From Sipunculus nudus (taxonomy: Eukaryota > Annelida > Sipuncula > Golfingiida > Sipunculidae), in contig CM049306.1 in the NCBI GenBank assembly GCA_026874595.1, positions 97,023,642-97,087,641 on the forward strand: a DNA stretch of 64,000 nt. The letters are read 5' to 3'. Each line of letters starts with the position of its first letter. Positions within the stretch are counted from its first letter, which is position 1. A program made the position numbers and the translations under genes. Of the stretch, positions 12,501 to 24,618 are shown piece by piece. The notes under the pieces were generated by a model, which worked only from the letters and a program-made list of their open reading frames with translations, did not search any database and was not told the origin of the DNA.

Positions 12501-15500
12501 TTTTTTCCTGAAATTTTAAACATGAATTGTTTCTATCAAATCTTGGAAGAGTTGGAAAACTGGTGACCTTGATTGAGATCTTCAAGGTCAAATCAGCTGA
12601 AATGTAAAATATTTGTGCACTCCATAACTTTTGATGTTTAACATATATTTTCCTCAAATTTGACACACAAATTGTTTCAGTCAAGTTCTGGATAAATTAG
12701 AAAACTGGTGACCTTAGCCAGGATGTTCAAGGTCAAATAATTGGAGTTCTTGTCCATCATCTCTTGGATTTCTTGTGAACAATAACTTATGAAGTACTGC
12801 ATACTTTTCACCCAAATTTGACACACAAGTTGCTTCAATCAAGTTCTCAGAAAAGCACAAGTACCAGTGACCTAGATCTTGATGGTAAATTTAAACCTGT
12901 TGTAGAATTATATTGACCCCATAACTTTGTAAGTAATGAAGATTTTACTCAAAATTGACATGCCAGGTCTCTGATGCGTTAGAAAGCTGCTGACCTTGGC
13001 CAGGATCTTCAAGGTCAAATAATCCAAATTACAGTTCATTATCGCCAGGATTCCTTGTTAATGTAATAGCTTATTGCATATTGTTCCTCTCCATATTTAT
13101 ACACGATCTTTGGAGAGTTTTAGCATTGGTGACCTTTACCTTGATCATCATGGTGATTCTTCATATCTGACACACAAATTGTTTCCATCACATTCACAAA
13201 GAAGTTTAAACACCTTTGGTTTTACACTTGATCTTCAAGGTCAAAACTGCCAGGAATCAAGAACTATTGTGATGCCCATAAATGCTGAAGTTCTAAAGGT
13301 TTTTTCACTCAAATTTCTCACATAGATTGTTTCCACCAAATTTTATCTTCAAGGTCTTCAAGGTTGTAAATAACAATCTCTGGAGTATCCTGTGACACAC
13401 ACATGAGTGTGTTTACTGCAAATATACCTCATGCTAATAATATTGCACATGACAACCCTTTGAGGAAAGTTGTATTCCATTTTTGATCCAGTGCATGCTG
13501 ACACCTGGTGGCCATTAAGTAAACAAAACTTGTTAGTCTTCTGTGAAGCTCAATTCATTTAATAGGCTAATTTATTTAAAATTTCAATAATGAAGCAGTT
13601 TTAAATATATCAGTATTAGCTTTACTAGTTTTGTCAATATCATAAACTTACAAATATTAGAAAGAAAAGTGTTTGCCTTCCATTGATTATACTTAAATCA
13701 TCATAAAGTTGACTCTTGTGTGTGTTTGTGTATATTAATATATATCAGGACTTAATGCACTTAATGTGGACTTACCAAATAAATGTGTTTAGATTTAAAA
13801 ATCTGCATCTGTTATTCCTAGGATCTGAACAGCCGCCTGAGTCAACTAGTCAAGAGGTCGCCAGTCATGTTGTTCATGAAGGGAAATCCAGCAGAGCCCA
13901 GATGTGGTAAGCAGGATGCTGTTCCAGTACCTTTACTGTTTTTTTATCAAGGACCATTTTGGAATAATTTAAAAAAAAAACTTCTGCTATCAGAACAAGA
14001 CTAATTATCCCAGGAGTCACACTTTGGTGAGCTTATTCCCTGGGCCACAAAGTTTTCCATCACATTAGACGAGCCCCCATTTTATAGCCCCCATTTTATT
14101 ATGAAGGCAAACTGTTCATGGGAAAATAATTGACTGATCCGGGATTCGAACCCATGTTGGTGGCGCACAAGTCTGGCGTATCAACTGCTTTGCTAGCAAA
14201 GCAAGCTTCACTAGGGAGAAAGTTTGGTCTGCTTTAATGTCACCCCATAACAACAACAAAAGCTTAATGGTCACCAGAGATGTGTAGTCATTTATATGAT
14301 TTTTTGGATATTGTTTTATTGGAGTTTATGAGATCAGAAAATATGATTTGCTGGACCTGTTCCTTAAAGTGAAATCTAGTGATATATTGATGAGTGTTGC
14401 TGGGCAATAAGGGTCGGTCTTGTCTATGGTCTCTTTATGTGAGCTTGGCACAAATTGAAACCATTGAAGCTTGAACAATTTCTTTTGAATTTAAACCACC
14501 TTAGAAAGTGGAACTTCGTTCCCCATGATATACTCTGCAAACATGCAGTTCTAAGTCCATCAAAAGTATTCAAGTTTATGACTTTAGTGTTTGAGCAGCT
14601 CCAGTTATTTAAGTTTATGACTTTAGTTTTTCAGCAGCTCTAGTTATTTAAGTTTATGACTTTAGTTTTTCAGCAGCTCCAGTTTATTAAGTTTATGACT
14701 TTAGTGTTACAGCAGCTCTGGTTATTTAAGTTTAAGACTTTAGGGTATGAGCAGCTCTGGTTATTCAAGTTTGTGACTTAAGTGTTTGAGCAGCTGCTGT
14801 TATTTAACTTTATGACTTTAGTGTTTGAGCAGCTGCTGTTATTTAACTTTATGACTTTAGTGTTTGAGCAGCTCCAGTTATTCAAGTTTATGACTTTAGT
14901 GTTTGAGCAGCTGCTGTTATTTAACTTTATGACTTTAGTGTTTGAGCAGCTGCTGTTATTTAACTTTATAGTTTATGACTTTAGTGTTTGAGCAGCTCCA
15001 GTTATTTAAGTTTTAGGATCCAAAGCAAAATCATCAAATTTCTCATCATGCATAATTTAAAGAAAATCAGGCATGCAGTACTAAACAACATTCTAGTTTA
15101 CACAATATTACTAAAGCTTAACATTTTGTAGACATTCTTATTGAACCTGTGAGCTTATGCGATGGTGTGGCGTCGTCCATCGGCCATCGTCCGTTGTCTG
15201 TACATTAACCCATATATCTTGAAAACGGCAAGAGTTAGCATTACAAAATTTTATGCAAAAAATTAGTCATCTAAAAAACTCTATCAGATTTTGCTTATTT
15301 TTTGGCTAACTGCATTTTCTTAGATTTTATTGGGAAAAAGCTTAAAAACCTTTAAAAATCTTCTTCTCTTAAACTGTTAAGCCAAATTGTCCAATATTTC
15401 ACAGAAATGATCCCTGGAACAATCTCTCTCAAGTTTGTTCGAATGGTTTCAGTTCGGTGATTTTTGGCTAAGTTACAAGAAGTTAAACTTAGTCATCTGT

Positions 15501-18500
15501 CCAAAAAAGCATACTAAAATAACAATCTCAGAAACAGCTGGAGCTATCATCACCAAATTTAATGCGAATGTTTGTCACATGAGTCATATCTGAAATTTAG
15601 GTATTGGTGGCGCCACCTGCATCACCCTTTTTTGTACGGGGGTCATAAGTGCCCTTATCATACTGAGGGCTACAAAAAACTTCTTCTCTGAAACTTTATG
15701 ACCAAATTGTTTAATATCGCGCAGCAATGATCTTAGGGTACTGCTTTCTGAATTTTGTTCAAATGGTCTCAGTTCAGTGACTTTTAGCTGATTTATGGGA
15801 AGCTGAATTTAGTCATATGCCATGACAGCCCATTTTAGCTCAGTGGCTACAAAGATCTTCTTCTCAAAAACCACTGGGCCGGATTCTTAAATCTCATAAA
15901 TTAATTATCCTTAGATGTTGATAATTCAAGTTTGTTCAAATGGTTTTGGTTCAGTGATTTTGGCCGAGTTATGGGAAGCTTAACTTAGCCATTTTTCTGT
16001 ATTTTCCTATATGAGTTATAAACTTGCAAAACATTTTTGAAGGACACAACTGAGGTAATTTATTTAATATTTTACAAGGACTGGAGCTAGCATCATGAAA
16101 TTTAATGCAAAAAATTAGCCATCTGAAAAACTCTGCATTTTCTTAGATTTTATAGAGAAAAAGCTAAAAAACTGTTTAATATATTCTCCTCCAAAACGGT
16201 CAAGCCAAATTGTTCAATATTTCACAGAAATAATCTCTTATACCAGCTCTCTCAAATTTGTTCAAATGGTTAAATTGGGTGAATTTTGGCCGAGTTACAG
16301 GAAGTTGAACTTAGTCATCTGTCCAAAAAAGCATACTAAAATGACAGTCTCAGAAACGGCCGGAGCTATCATCACCAAATTTTATGCCAGTGTTGGTCAC
16401 ATGAGTCATATAGGAAATTCAGGTATAGGTGGCACCACCTGCATTGACCTTTTTTTGTACTGGGGTCATTGGTCATCTGTATATTAACCCATAATTTCTC
16501 AGGAATAGCAGGAGCTACCATCCCCAGATTTTATGCAATAATCTGTCACATTTCAAATGTTGTGGGATTCAGCTTATTTTTTTGTTATCTGCATTTACTT
16601 AAATTTTATAGGGAAAAGGCTGAAAAACCTTTAAAAGTCTTCTTCTTGTAAACAGTCCAGCTTAATTGTTCAATATTTTACAATGATCCCAGAGGCAAGC
16701 CTTCTCAAGTTTGTTCAAATGGTTTGCATTTGATGAATTTTAGCGGAGTTACACAAATTTGAACTTCGTTATTTGGCCAGGTAAGGATACTGACATAGTA
16801 ATCTCAGAAATTACAGAACCTAGCATTACCAAGTATTGAGCAAATGTTGGTCACATGACTCATATTTGAAGTTGCAGACTTTGTGGTGCCACCTACATTG
16901 ACCTGTTTTTTATGGGCAAAAAACTCATAATTTTAACCTCTTTCAGCTTATAATGTTTATGATGAAACTGTCAAGTTGAATCGTTAAATTTTTCAAAAGA
17001 ATTATCCTAGGACATGGTTCTTTCAATCATATAAGATTAGTCGAGTTTGTTGATTTTTGGTTGAGTCGTGAAAAGCTTAAGTTTGTCTTATGGCCATTAT
17101 TATGTCTATTTCAAACTGAGGACTGCAATAGTGTTCTTCTACAAAATTGTTGTATCAATTATAACTTCTGTGACATTGCACAAAAATTATTCTTGTGGCC
17201 TCTGTTCAAGTTTACTTGAATGATTTTTGGCAGAATTATTGGACCTTTAACAATGAAAGGACTGCATCTTTTATTATTATAGATATTTTTGGTAAAAAGT
17301 TTATGAATATGTCAGCTTGAAAAAAAAGCATTTTGGCCAAAGTCCTTCAGATTTACCAACAGGCAAAGAATGTGTCTGTATCATTGAATCGGTTGAAAAA
17401 CTGCCAACTGTTTCAGATTTTGCAACAGATCTAGAGTTCAATCAGTGCAGCCAAACACAAGGCATGTGATCACCACATGGGTGTCATGTGAACACCTCAT
17501 GGGCAGCATGTGATCACCTCATGGGTAGCATGTGATCACCTCATGAGTATCATGTGATCACCTCATGGGTGTCATGCCCTTCAGGGATGCATGTGGAGCC
17601 AATCTGTGAGCTTATGCTATGATGTGGCTTCTATTTCAGATTTGTCAACAGGCCAGAGGTCAGTCTGGATCTATTTATAGCTTCGGCAGACTGCCAACTG
17701 TATCAGATTAGGTAACAGGTCAAGAGTTCACTCAGTGCAGCCAGGTATAGGTCAGGAGTTCACTCAGTGCAGTAGCTGCATTCTATTTATAGCGTTGGCA
17801 GACTGCCCACTGTGTCAGATTATGCAACAGGTCAAGAGTTCACTCAGTGCAGCCAGGTACAGGTCAAAAGTTCACTCAGTCTAGCCAGGTGCAGGTCGTG
17901 AGTTCACTTAGTGCAGTAGCCTGAGCTAGCAATTTGTCACAGTTCACTTGGGGCAACTGCCTTTCTCACCTAAGCCTGGTCAGCCCCATGCATCAAACTC
18001 AAGGTAAGTCTCATGGTGTCTTTGATGGCTTTCTCATTCACAAGACAGGTGTCGCCACCTACAATGACTTTTGCACAATGTATGTGCCTCCTTATATCTA
18101 CAGAGGAATTTGATATAATCAGCCTGAAATTGGGCATATTAATACATATCGAATAGCTTTGTCATATACAAGACTGGTGGTGCCACCAACAATAATATTT
18201 GCACAGTGTGTGTCCCTGCTTATTTCTCAGGAGGGGTTTGATATATCAGTCTGAAATTGGGCATATGTATATATCTCTGATAGTTTTGTTGTATACAAGA
18301 CTGGTGGTGCCAGCTACAATCCATTTTGGTGATGTGTGCACCCATGCCAGAATTTCAGCAGTGATGTTTATGTAATTGTTTCTTATTCAAAATGTTTAGT
18401 ACTTGCATTGTTCATAAACATGAAAAGTAATGGTCCAGTATTGAAGCATTATACCTGGTGTATTTCCCAATGCACAGGTTCGCATTAGGCCTGTAGGCCT

Positions 18501-19687
18501 TGTTTTATAAAACAACTAGAACATTCTTGGTAACAAAATATATATTTTTGTCTCTTTTGTTTCACAATGGCAGGTCAAAGTGCATTTTGCTGAACATTAT
18601 AATCCAGTGGTCACATTTTATTAAAGAGGTTTTTAATTTTAGAAAGATGATTATGGGTAATTTTTTTTTCCTAAACACACATTAAAAGTTAACTTTATGA
18701 AGTTTTACAGTAGGTAAATTATTTATACAGTAAAACCTCACCTAACCACTACCTCAGATTAATGACCACCTAAAAATAATGACTACTTGTCCACAATCCT
18801 GATTCTTTTCGCTCTTTATATCAGATCTCACTTAGGTGACCACCTAAAAAAAGTGACCACATTATCAGGGTCCCATTGGTGGTCGTAATTTAGAGGTTTT
18901 ACTGTGTCTGGCAGTTGTATGAGTGTTTTTTAGAGTATAAGCAAAACATACAATATATTATTGTGGCACCAAAAGTATTTTACCTACAATTTGTGAACAA
19001 CAGCTGGACACATTCACCTAAATGATCATTTTTATTATCATTTAATATTTACCGTATGATAATTGCATTTTTCCCAGGATTCAGTAAGAAGATAGTGGCA
19101 TTGCTGAATGAGCAGGGGGTAAAGTTTGATTCATTTGACATATTGACAGATGAAGAGGTCAGACAAGGTACTTATAATAAATTTTGTTTACAACCCCAAG
19201 TATTTCCCATCAAAATGTGTTATGTGTGACCAGTTGGAACATCTGCCACCTCAGCATCTGATTTTGAATTTCAATTTTTTTCTATATTTGTGAATATGTA
19301 ATATATTAATTATAATCTCAGCATTTTGCCCGTGATTAATCTGGTATTTAACCCAACAGGCCTGTAAAAGTGTTTTCATATTTGTGAAGTTGAAATATAT
19401 TTATTTATAATCTGTGCATTTTGACCTGGATTTATCTGGTATTTAACTCTCTACAGGCCTGAAAAAGTGTTCATCTGTTTATGAAAGTGTAACATATTTA
19501 TTTGAAATGTGAGTATATTGATCAGAACTAACCTGATATGTAACTCTTTACAGGTCTGAAGAAGTTTTCCAATTGGCCCACCTACCCACAGCTGTATGGT
19601 AGTGGAGAACTTATAGGGGGTTTGGATATTGTGAAAGAACTCGCAGAAACCGGTGAACTGTTGGAGCAGTTGCCAAAACAAAGCTAA
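6041..19687 (+). CDS. GLRX3: Glutaredoxin-3 (PICOT), monothiol CGFS type, 7 exons
   Basis: Exons are 6041-6114, 9322-9436, 11812-11886, 12248-12364, 13822-13906, 19078-19167 and 19554-19687. All have GT/AG borders, phases match, and the product is 229 residues. The N-terminal thioredoxin-like domain has WAPQC at residues 36-40 (a single-cysteine version of the redox motif), then NIAAVPT and [13 protein letters not shown]. The glutaredoxin domain has [14 protein letters not shown], with the CGFS cysteine at residue 155. This motif straddles the exon 5/6 junction. The WPTYPQLY and [13 protein letters not shown] glutathione/iron-sulfur binding segments follow. The family binds [2Fe-2S] clusters with BolA proteins and acts in cytosolic iron-sulfur trafficking. 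Human GLRX3 has two glutaredoxin domains; this gene has one and stops right after it, as in yeast Grx3/4. The start was chosen because [20 protein letters not shown] matches the family N-terminus. Confidence 0.93.
6481..6525. repeat. AT-rich simple repeat
   Basis: An interrupted (TA)n tract in GLRX3 intron 1, within a very AT-rich stretch from about 6400 to 6540. An A-run follows farther on at about 7618-7636. No gene is seen in the rest of this 3.2-kb intron. Confidence 0.7.
8610..8960 (+). repeat. Dispersed repeat family 1, partial copy
   Basis: The sequence TGATGGTCCTCTGTCCATTA, followed by words such as TTCAAGACTGCTAGA, AAAACCACTGG, GAAGTTATGGGCCCA and TTTACTCACC, aligns by eye with the interior of the copies at 43734 and 61451. 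Both ends are missing. It lies in GLRX3 intron 1. Confidence 0.6.
10157..11360 (-). mobile_element. Degenerate pogo/Tigger-like DNA transposon
   Basis: The left end starts after TA with CAGTAAAACCTGTCTAATGC. Near the right end, GTCCGCATTAGAAAGGTGTC and AGAGAGGTTTAACC mirror it imperfectly. The minus strand at about 10330-10365 encodes [14 protein letters not shown], which resembles the CENP-B-type helix-turn-helix segment (ISGPxLQEKA) of Tigger/pogo transposases. The flanking frame is broken by stop codons, so the copy is dead. It is embedded in GLRX3 intron 2. Confidence 0.55.
12530..13375. repeat. Degenerate tandem array, about 130-150-base unit
   Basis: The words ACTGGTGACCTT, CTTCAAGGTCAAAT and TTTGACACACAAATTGTTTC recur about every 130-150 bases across GLRX3 intron 4, giving roughly six degenerate units. 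A related GGTGACCTTGACC word occurs in the repeat at 44766-45404. No coding potential was seen. Confidence 0.6.
14090..14225 (-). repeat. tRNA-like SINE fragment
   Basis: On the minus strand, GGGTTCGAATCCCGGATC is a good B-box/T-arm and TAGCAAAGCAGTTGATACGC an A-box-like stretch about 35 bases before it. The segment cannot be folded into a full intact tRNA by eye, so a SINE or tRNA pseudogene is the better reading. Confidence 0.45.
14573..15012 (+). repeat. 39-base minisatellite, about 11 copies
   Basis: The unit reads TTTATGACTTTAGTGTTTGA then GCAGCTSCWGTTATTTAAS, 39 bases long, so in one frame it stays open as a 13-residue repeat ([13 protein letters not shown]-like). Copies vary mainly at CTGCTG versus CTCCAG and AAC versus AAG. 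It lies in intron 5 of GLRX3 and has no splice sites, so the open frame is a by-product of a unit length divisible by three. Confidence 0.9.
15143..18504 (+). mobile_element. Helentron-like repeat family 3, long copy
   Basis: Starts with GAACCTGTGAGCTTATGCGA and ends with GCACAGGTTCGCATTAGGCC followed by TGTAGGCCTTGTT. The ends GAACCTGTG and CACAGGTTC are inverted repeats, and AGGCCTGTAGGCCT can form a terminal stem-loop. The interior contains degenerate repeats with motifs CACCAAATTTAATG, GTTCAAATGGTTT and GGTGGCGCCACCT. An internal CTGTGAGCTTATGC near 17606 suggests two elements in tandem or nested. It fills most of GLRX3 intron 5. No helicase or Rep coding was recognised, so it is non-autonomous. 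Confidence 0.55.
17463..17572 (+). repeat. 22-base tandem repeat, 5 copies
   Basis: Five contiguous 22-base units of the form CATGTGATCACCTCATGGGT plus two bases, carrying the palindromes TGATCA and CATG. It lies inside the family 3 element in GLRX3 intron 5. Confidence 0.85.
18728..18904. mobile_element. Short mariner/pogo-type MITE
   Basis: A 177-base element with inverted ends CAGTAAAACCTC and GAGGTTTTACTG and palindrome-like inner words (AATGACCACCTAAA / AAAGTGACCAC). The left flank ends in TA; the right flank is TG, probably a decayed TA. Related, more degraded copies lie at about 21999-22185 and 59720-59876. Confidence 0.7.
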
Positions 19688-20570
19688 CAACATTATAACA
19701 GAGCTTACAACATCACTTTCAATATGTTATGCACAAGAGAAGCTGTTAAACACACAACAAAAACATGCATGAATGGTATTGAATGCTATTTTACACATTG
19801 CTGGGTGTATTACAAAGTCCTCAGTTCCTTGCACCAGCTTTATTCCACTTACAAGAAAGAATGTTTTGTACATGTATTGTTGTTGATGAGCATGTACCGG
19901 TAATCCCAATTATGTTCAGGGTTCATTTTATATCAGATACCTGGTAGCTTACAATGACCTCATACTCAACATGCAAGGACCAGAAGGCATGTACTAACAC
20001 AACATTTGTTGGATCCATTGCGATATGAAAAGCCATCAATTTTTTGCAAGAAGCTTATCATAATGCATATTGATATTTACAAGGCTATGACTTTAATATG
20101 TGTATCATATACTTGTATATGTTGGAAAATCTGATACATAAAATATCTACTAATATGTTCGCAGTTTCATAGAGGATAATGTGTAAAACTGTTTAGTTTC
20201 TTGTATGTATCATTTAGAAGTGGTTATCTTATAATATTATGACATCATTTAAAGCAGCTGCATGGATATATCACACAAATTACACAAGACAATTTATATA
20301 GTTAATGGCAGAAAAAAATAGCTGTTACATGGGACTGCCCCTACTTGTACTTAGTGCTCATAGAATTGCAGTTTTCTATAGAAAAAACAAACTCAGAGCA
20401 TGTACATTGGGAGCAGGTACAGGGATAGACTCCATCACTGCTCTATCATAGATTATTTTACTCCATAAAGTCTCAGTGTCTGTTATTGTATATTACTGAA
20501 TTCTTCAAGGTTCAAGTATTTATCCATCAAATATGTCCTGCTGTTGCTTCAGTATAAGATGCTTGTTGAT

Positions 20571-20576
20571 AATAAA
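20571..20576 (+). terminator. Likely polyadenylation signal of GLRX3
   Basis: AATAAA lies 884 bases after the GLRX3 stop codon and is followed by a T/G-rich stretch (CTGCCTTCTGTCTTCTTTAT) typical downstream of cleavage sites. Inferred from position and motif only. Confidence 0.5.
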
Positions 20577-21030
20577 TGAACTCATAACAAAGTCTGCCTT
20601 CTGTCTTCTTTATTGCCAAATCATATTTTTAAAGTAACTTTGATATTACCATAATACTGTTTAATTTTATTTTTTAAAACTTGACAGACTTTACATGTTT
20701 TCTCAGTAAGCATGGTCTAATTTGCAAATGTACCCATAACAGGCCTCCCAACATGGTTTAAATAATTTTTCACCTTAAATGAAAAATTGGCATAAAAAAG
20801 CATAGAATGGGAATCAAATCAGAAATTTTGTTGATAACTTTTAATTTCCAAGTCTGATGTGATATATGATGGCCTTAACTGCCATGTATAATGTATACAG
20901 TCATTGTGTTGTGCATCAGCATTATGGCTCATATATATGGACAACAGCTGCTAGATATCCCTTGTGAAAGAGTTCTTTCTAAATTAGTGCTGAAAAATTA
21001 AGTTCTAGAATTTGAAAGTCAGAGCTAATA

Positions 21031-21620
21031 TTTTTAGCTCAGCTGGCTGTAAGTTTTCTGAGCTGTAGTGATGGTCCTTTGTCATCCATCTGAATACCCA
21101 TTTACAGGGCACAAATCAAAACAGTTATAGTTTCAGACCTGGAATTTTGAATAATTTATTTTCGTGCTTAAAAACATTGCCATACCAGAAATCAGGTCTG
21201 GGAAATAAGGCAGAAACCTGCTTTCCATTGACAAACTGTGTTATACTTCAAGATAGCAAAAATTCAAAACCATAGGTTTATACCCTTTATAGTTCACATA
21301 AAGGCTGTTCATTACAATTATGCTTTGCGTGTATATGTTTCCAAACTTTGTCAATATAGTGAAGTTTATAGAGGTTTGTTCCATAAATATGTTTAATTTA
21401 TATCAAAGTGCGCACTAGAAATTAGAACTGAATTTTAAAAAATTTTGATTGGTTTATAACGTAAACTCTACCAAAATTTTCACTCTGCTTTGATCAAGCA
21501 CATACCAGTATTTTTCCTGTCAGCATGATTCATTAAATTTTTCATATCATGTACACATGGATATTAGGGGTTTAACAAAGAAAATATGAAAGAATTGCAC
21601 TTAAATCTGGCTATATTACT
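21031..21620 (+). repeat. Dispersed repeat family 1, 5' part
   Basis: Begins TTTTTAGCTCAGCTGGCTGT and continues TGAGCTGTAGTGATGGTCCT, matching the start of the copies at 43734 and 61451. Later words (CTTCAAGATAGC, GAAGTTTATAG) align with the interior. The 3' terminus was not found. Confidence 0.6.
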
Positions 21621-21998
21621 TTTTAAGTTTTAAATTGGAATGCATGGATCTAGCTACAGCACACCTGTCTGATCACAGGGGCTAATAAGGTCTGGTTGGC
21701 TAGGCTGGGGCAGTTCCTGGCTACCTCCAGGCCTGGGTAACTGTCACATAATCATTTCCATGGCTGATGGGAGGCCCCTCATGTGTTATGAACAAAATGC
21801 TTGATTTGCAAAAAGTATCTTCAAAATATAACCATTGCAAACCATGTTTTCCTTAAAAAAGTGAAGGTAAACTACTTGCCAGCTGAACTTAAACAATAAA
21901 ACTTTCATAATTGTACTTTGTTTAAAAGTACTGTGTCTGTTAAAAGCTACCAGTTTGTGCCTTGTTGAATAATTAACTTCATGTCATGATTATGGATT

Positions 21999-22185
21999 AT
22001 AAAGTGAAACTTCAGTACTACAACCACCAACTGGACTTTTGAGAAAGTGGTTGAGTTTTTTCGAGGTGTCGTCTAAGCAAGGTCAGATATAAACGGCAAA
22101 AAAGTATTTGGACTGTGAAATAGTGATCGTTATTTTGAGGTGGTCCCTAAACTGAGGTGATTGTTAGGTGAGGTTTTACTGTATT
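21999..22185. mobile_element. Decayed copy of the GTAAAACCTC MITE
   Basis: The right end reads GGTGAGGTTTTACTGTAT and the left end GTGAAACTTCAGTACTACAA. Inner words CAACCACCAACTGG and GGTGGTCCCTAAACTGAGGT are mirror-like. It resembles the element at 18728-18904. Confidence 0.5.
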
Positions 22186-22569
22186 GTTTTATATGTACTT
22201 TTCTTTGAAACATTTCTGGTATTTGTACTTTGTAAATTGTTAATTGAATATTATTAAATATTTGCTCTGGTTGTTTGAGCACATTTCAGCACATTTTAGT
22301 CATTGTGAAGCCTTAATTATTGTGTAGCCACTATGCTGGCCCTGAAGATTATTTCAATATGGCTCGAGATACTTAAATTCAAACTGCTAAGAGATGATCA
22401 TTAGGACAAGTGTCAGATATATTTGCAATATTTTTTTACTATAGAATTATTTACTGCCATGAGACTCGAGTGACTGTCGGAATTTCAAAAAAAATTTATA
22501 CCTGTTCATTAGGACAGTTCCAAGATGTATTAACAGGAAATTAATTTTTTAATTTTTTTACAGATCTTA

Positions 22570-23410
22570 GATACCTTCATCTTGTACTCAAGACTGGTGG
22601 TGCCACCTACAGTCTTCATCACACATATCTCGGGAGTGGATGAATATATCAACCTGAAAGTTTGCATGTCAATCAATCTTGCATAGCTTTGTCATAGACA
22701 AGAATGATGGCACCAGTTGCTGTTACATTTCCTTAGAATAATTCAATGCCCTTATCTCAGGAGTGCTTTGGTATAACGGTCTGAAATTTGGCAGTACCAT
22801 CCAACTTCGGTAGATTTCTAATATACAAGACTTGTGACAATAATGTTTTCATAGACATCCATGCATTTATCTCAGGAGTGGTTTGATGTGTCAACTTGAA
22901 ATTGTGCATGTCCATAGCTATCTTGGCGTGCTTTATTTTGTATACAAGACTGGTGGCGCTACCTATAATCGTTTTGTGTGGTGTCCATCTGTGGATCTGT
23001 TTTTAGGTAATAATCACACATATCTCAGGAGTGGTCCGACTATCTGGGTGAAATAGTGCATATCCATCCATCTTGTGTAGCTTTCTCATACACAAGACTT
23101 GTGGTACCACCTACAAGCACATATTCATAGAACACATCAACGCATTAATCTTAGGAGTGTTTCAACATATCTGTCTGAAATTTTGCATGTCCATAGATCT
23201 TGGAATGCTTATTTGGTATACAAGACTGCTGGTGCCACCTACAATCAGCTTTTCTGTGGCATCTGTTTCTTGTCGGTGTAAATCATACATATCACAGAAG
23301 TGGTTTGATGTATCAGCTGAAATTTTGCATTACCAAAGATCATTGATATTCATTAATACAAGTTTTATCTGTTATGCAAGACTGATATTTTTCACCAATA
23401 TTTTTCATAT
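22570..23410 (+). repeat. Family 3 tandem array without recognisable termini
   Basis: Five to six degenerate units, about 125-160 bases apart, each with ACAAGACTGGTGGTGCCACC-like words, then TATCTCAGGAGTGGTTTGAT and CTGAAATTTTGCATGTCCAT. Neither the GAACCTGTGAGC start nor the AGGCCTGTAGGCCT stem-loop is present. The array stops at GTGCGTGCGTGCG. Confidence 0.65.
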
Positions 23411-23879
23411 TTTCATTCGTGCGTGCGTGCGTTTTTTGTTTTTAATGCTTTAATAACAAAAACGGTCATAGGTATAGGTTTAATGTGGAAGAATCATTAA
23501 TAATCAGGGACCATTGTCAGAAGGGACATGGTCTTGGCAAAATAGTTATTCTATCCACCCCCAAGCGAAGGCCTTAAGTCAATATTATCAGTGGTGGCTT
23601 GACGAATCTAGAGCAATGCAAACTGTTGTTTAATTTTTGAGCTCCTCCCCTTTTTATACCAGGAGTTTTACCATAAGAGCTAATGGATGATACGGTTAGG
23701 GATAACTTAATTGTGAATATCTTAGCTTCTGTTAATCAATTAATATTCATAAAGAAGATGTCTCATGAAAGGTCTTTTACAGGCCATTCAACATTTATGA
23801 CTCCTTTCAATTATAAAGTGGCCTAAAATCAATGTATGCATATGTTTCAAATTGTTAACTTTTAATTATTTGAAAACTG

Positions 23880-24060
23880 GAGGTTTCTGGTTTTGCGCAA
23901 GGCGCGAAGGGAACAGTTCAAACTAATGCCGACAGATGGCAGTAGCGCTACGGTCGTGATGCGCAACGAGTTTGCCTGATGAGTTGATGAAGGGCGCCGT
24001 CACCTTTGACGCTGACCAGCGACTGTCATGAAGACTAACTGTTGTAGATAATTAGGGAAG
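23880..24060 (+). promoter_or_regulatory. CpG-richer segment, candidate GHDC promoter or first exon
   Basis: This is the only clearly CpG-rich stretch between GLRX3 and GHDC (words GCGCAAGGCGCGAAGG, GTAGCGCTACGG, GATGCGCAACGAG, AGGGCGCCGTC). It lies about 600 bases before the first GHDC coding exon. A 3' acceptor (TCTAACAG) occurs just before that exon at about 24585, which would fit a non-coding first exon here. Inference from composition and position. Confidence 0.4.
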
Positions 24061-24618
24061 TATTTGTTGTGTTCATTTCAACTCGAACCATTTAACTGAT
24101 GTGTATGAACATGAAGAAAGTATTTAAGCATTCCAATACATAATCTCTACATATTATCGCCCATAAGAATTGTCATGTGCACACGGACTTGGCCTGGCCT
24201 GAAGATGCTGTGTGTGAAACTTAAAGATACCTATATGTATGTCTTGCATCTTCCAAAATTAGTTTATGATGTAAATCTGTAACAAATTTTCACGTCATCT
24301 GTTTGCAAGTATGCTATACTAGTACTGAAGCAAAGGCAAATAATTATATGAACAATTAATATGAAAATTTACGTTCGCTTCTGCCTGTCCTTGTTTCGTT
24401 AAATTGTTGCGTAACTGCCTTTGGCTTTGGTGTTTTTTAAATTCTTGGTCAAATTCCAATTCCATTTTGTGGATTATATATGGAGGAAAAATACTGCATT
24501 GCCGTTATGCTTAACATACTTCCAACTATTTGCCAGATATTTAAAATGTCCAAATTGATATATAATGTGATGTTTTATCTAACAGGTATGTGAATAACTG
24601 TGACAGAAACAAGACAGA

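Larger units (their letters stand above)
20600..23880. other. Intergenic region between GLRX3 and GHDC, repeats only
   Basis: No gene was recognised between the end of GLRX3 and the GHDC promoter region. The stretch is occupied by the family 1 copy at 21031, the MITE relic at 21999 and the tandem family 3 array at 22570, listed separately. Confidence 0.55.

Noticed and set aside
14782-14991. 69-residue open frame with 13-residue repeats
   Set aside because: It is a frame through the 39-base minisatellite with no splice sites or start context.
17463-17572. CRISPR-like array from regular short repeats
   Set aside because: Units are contiguous with no unique spacers, and the DNA is from an animal genome.
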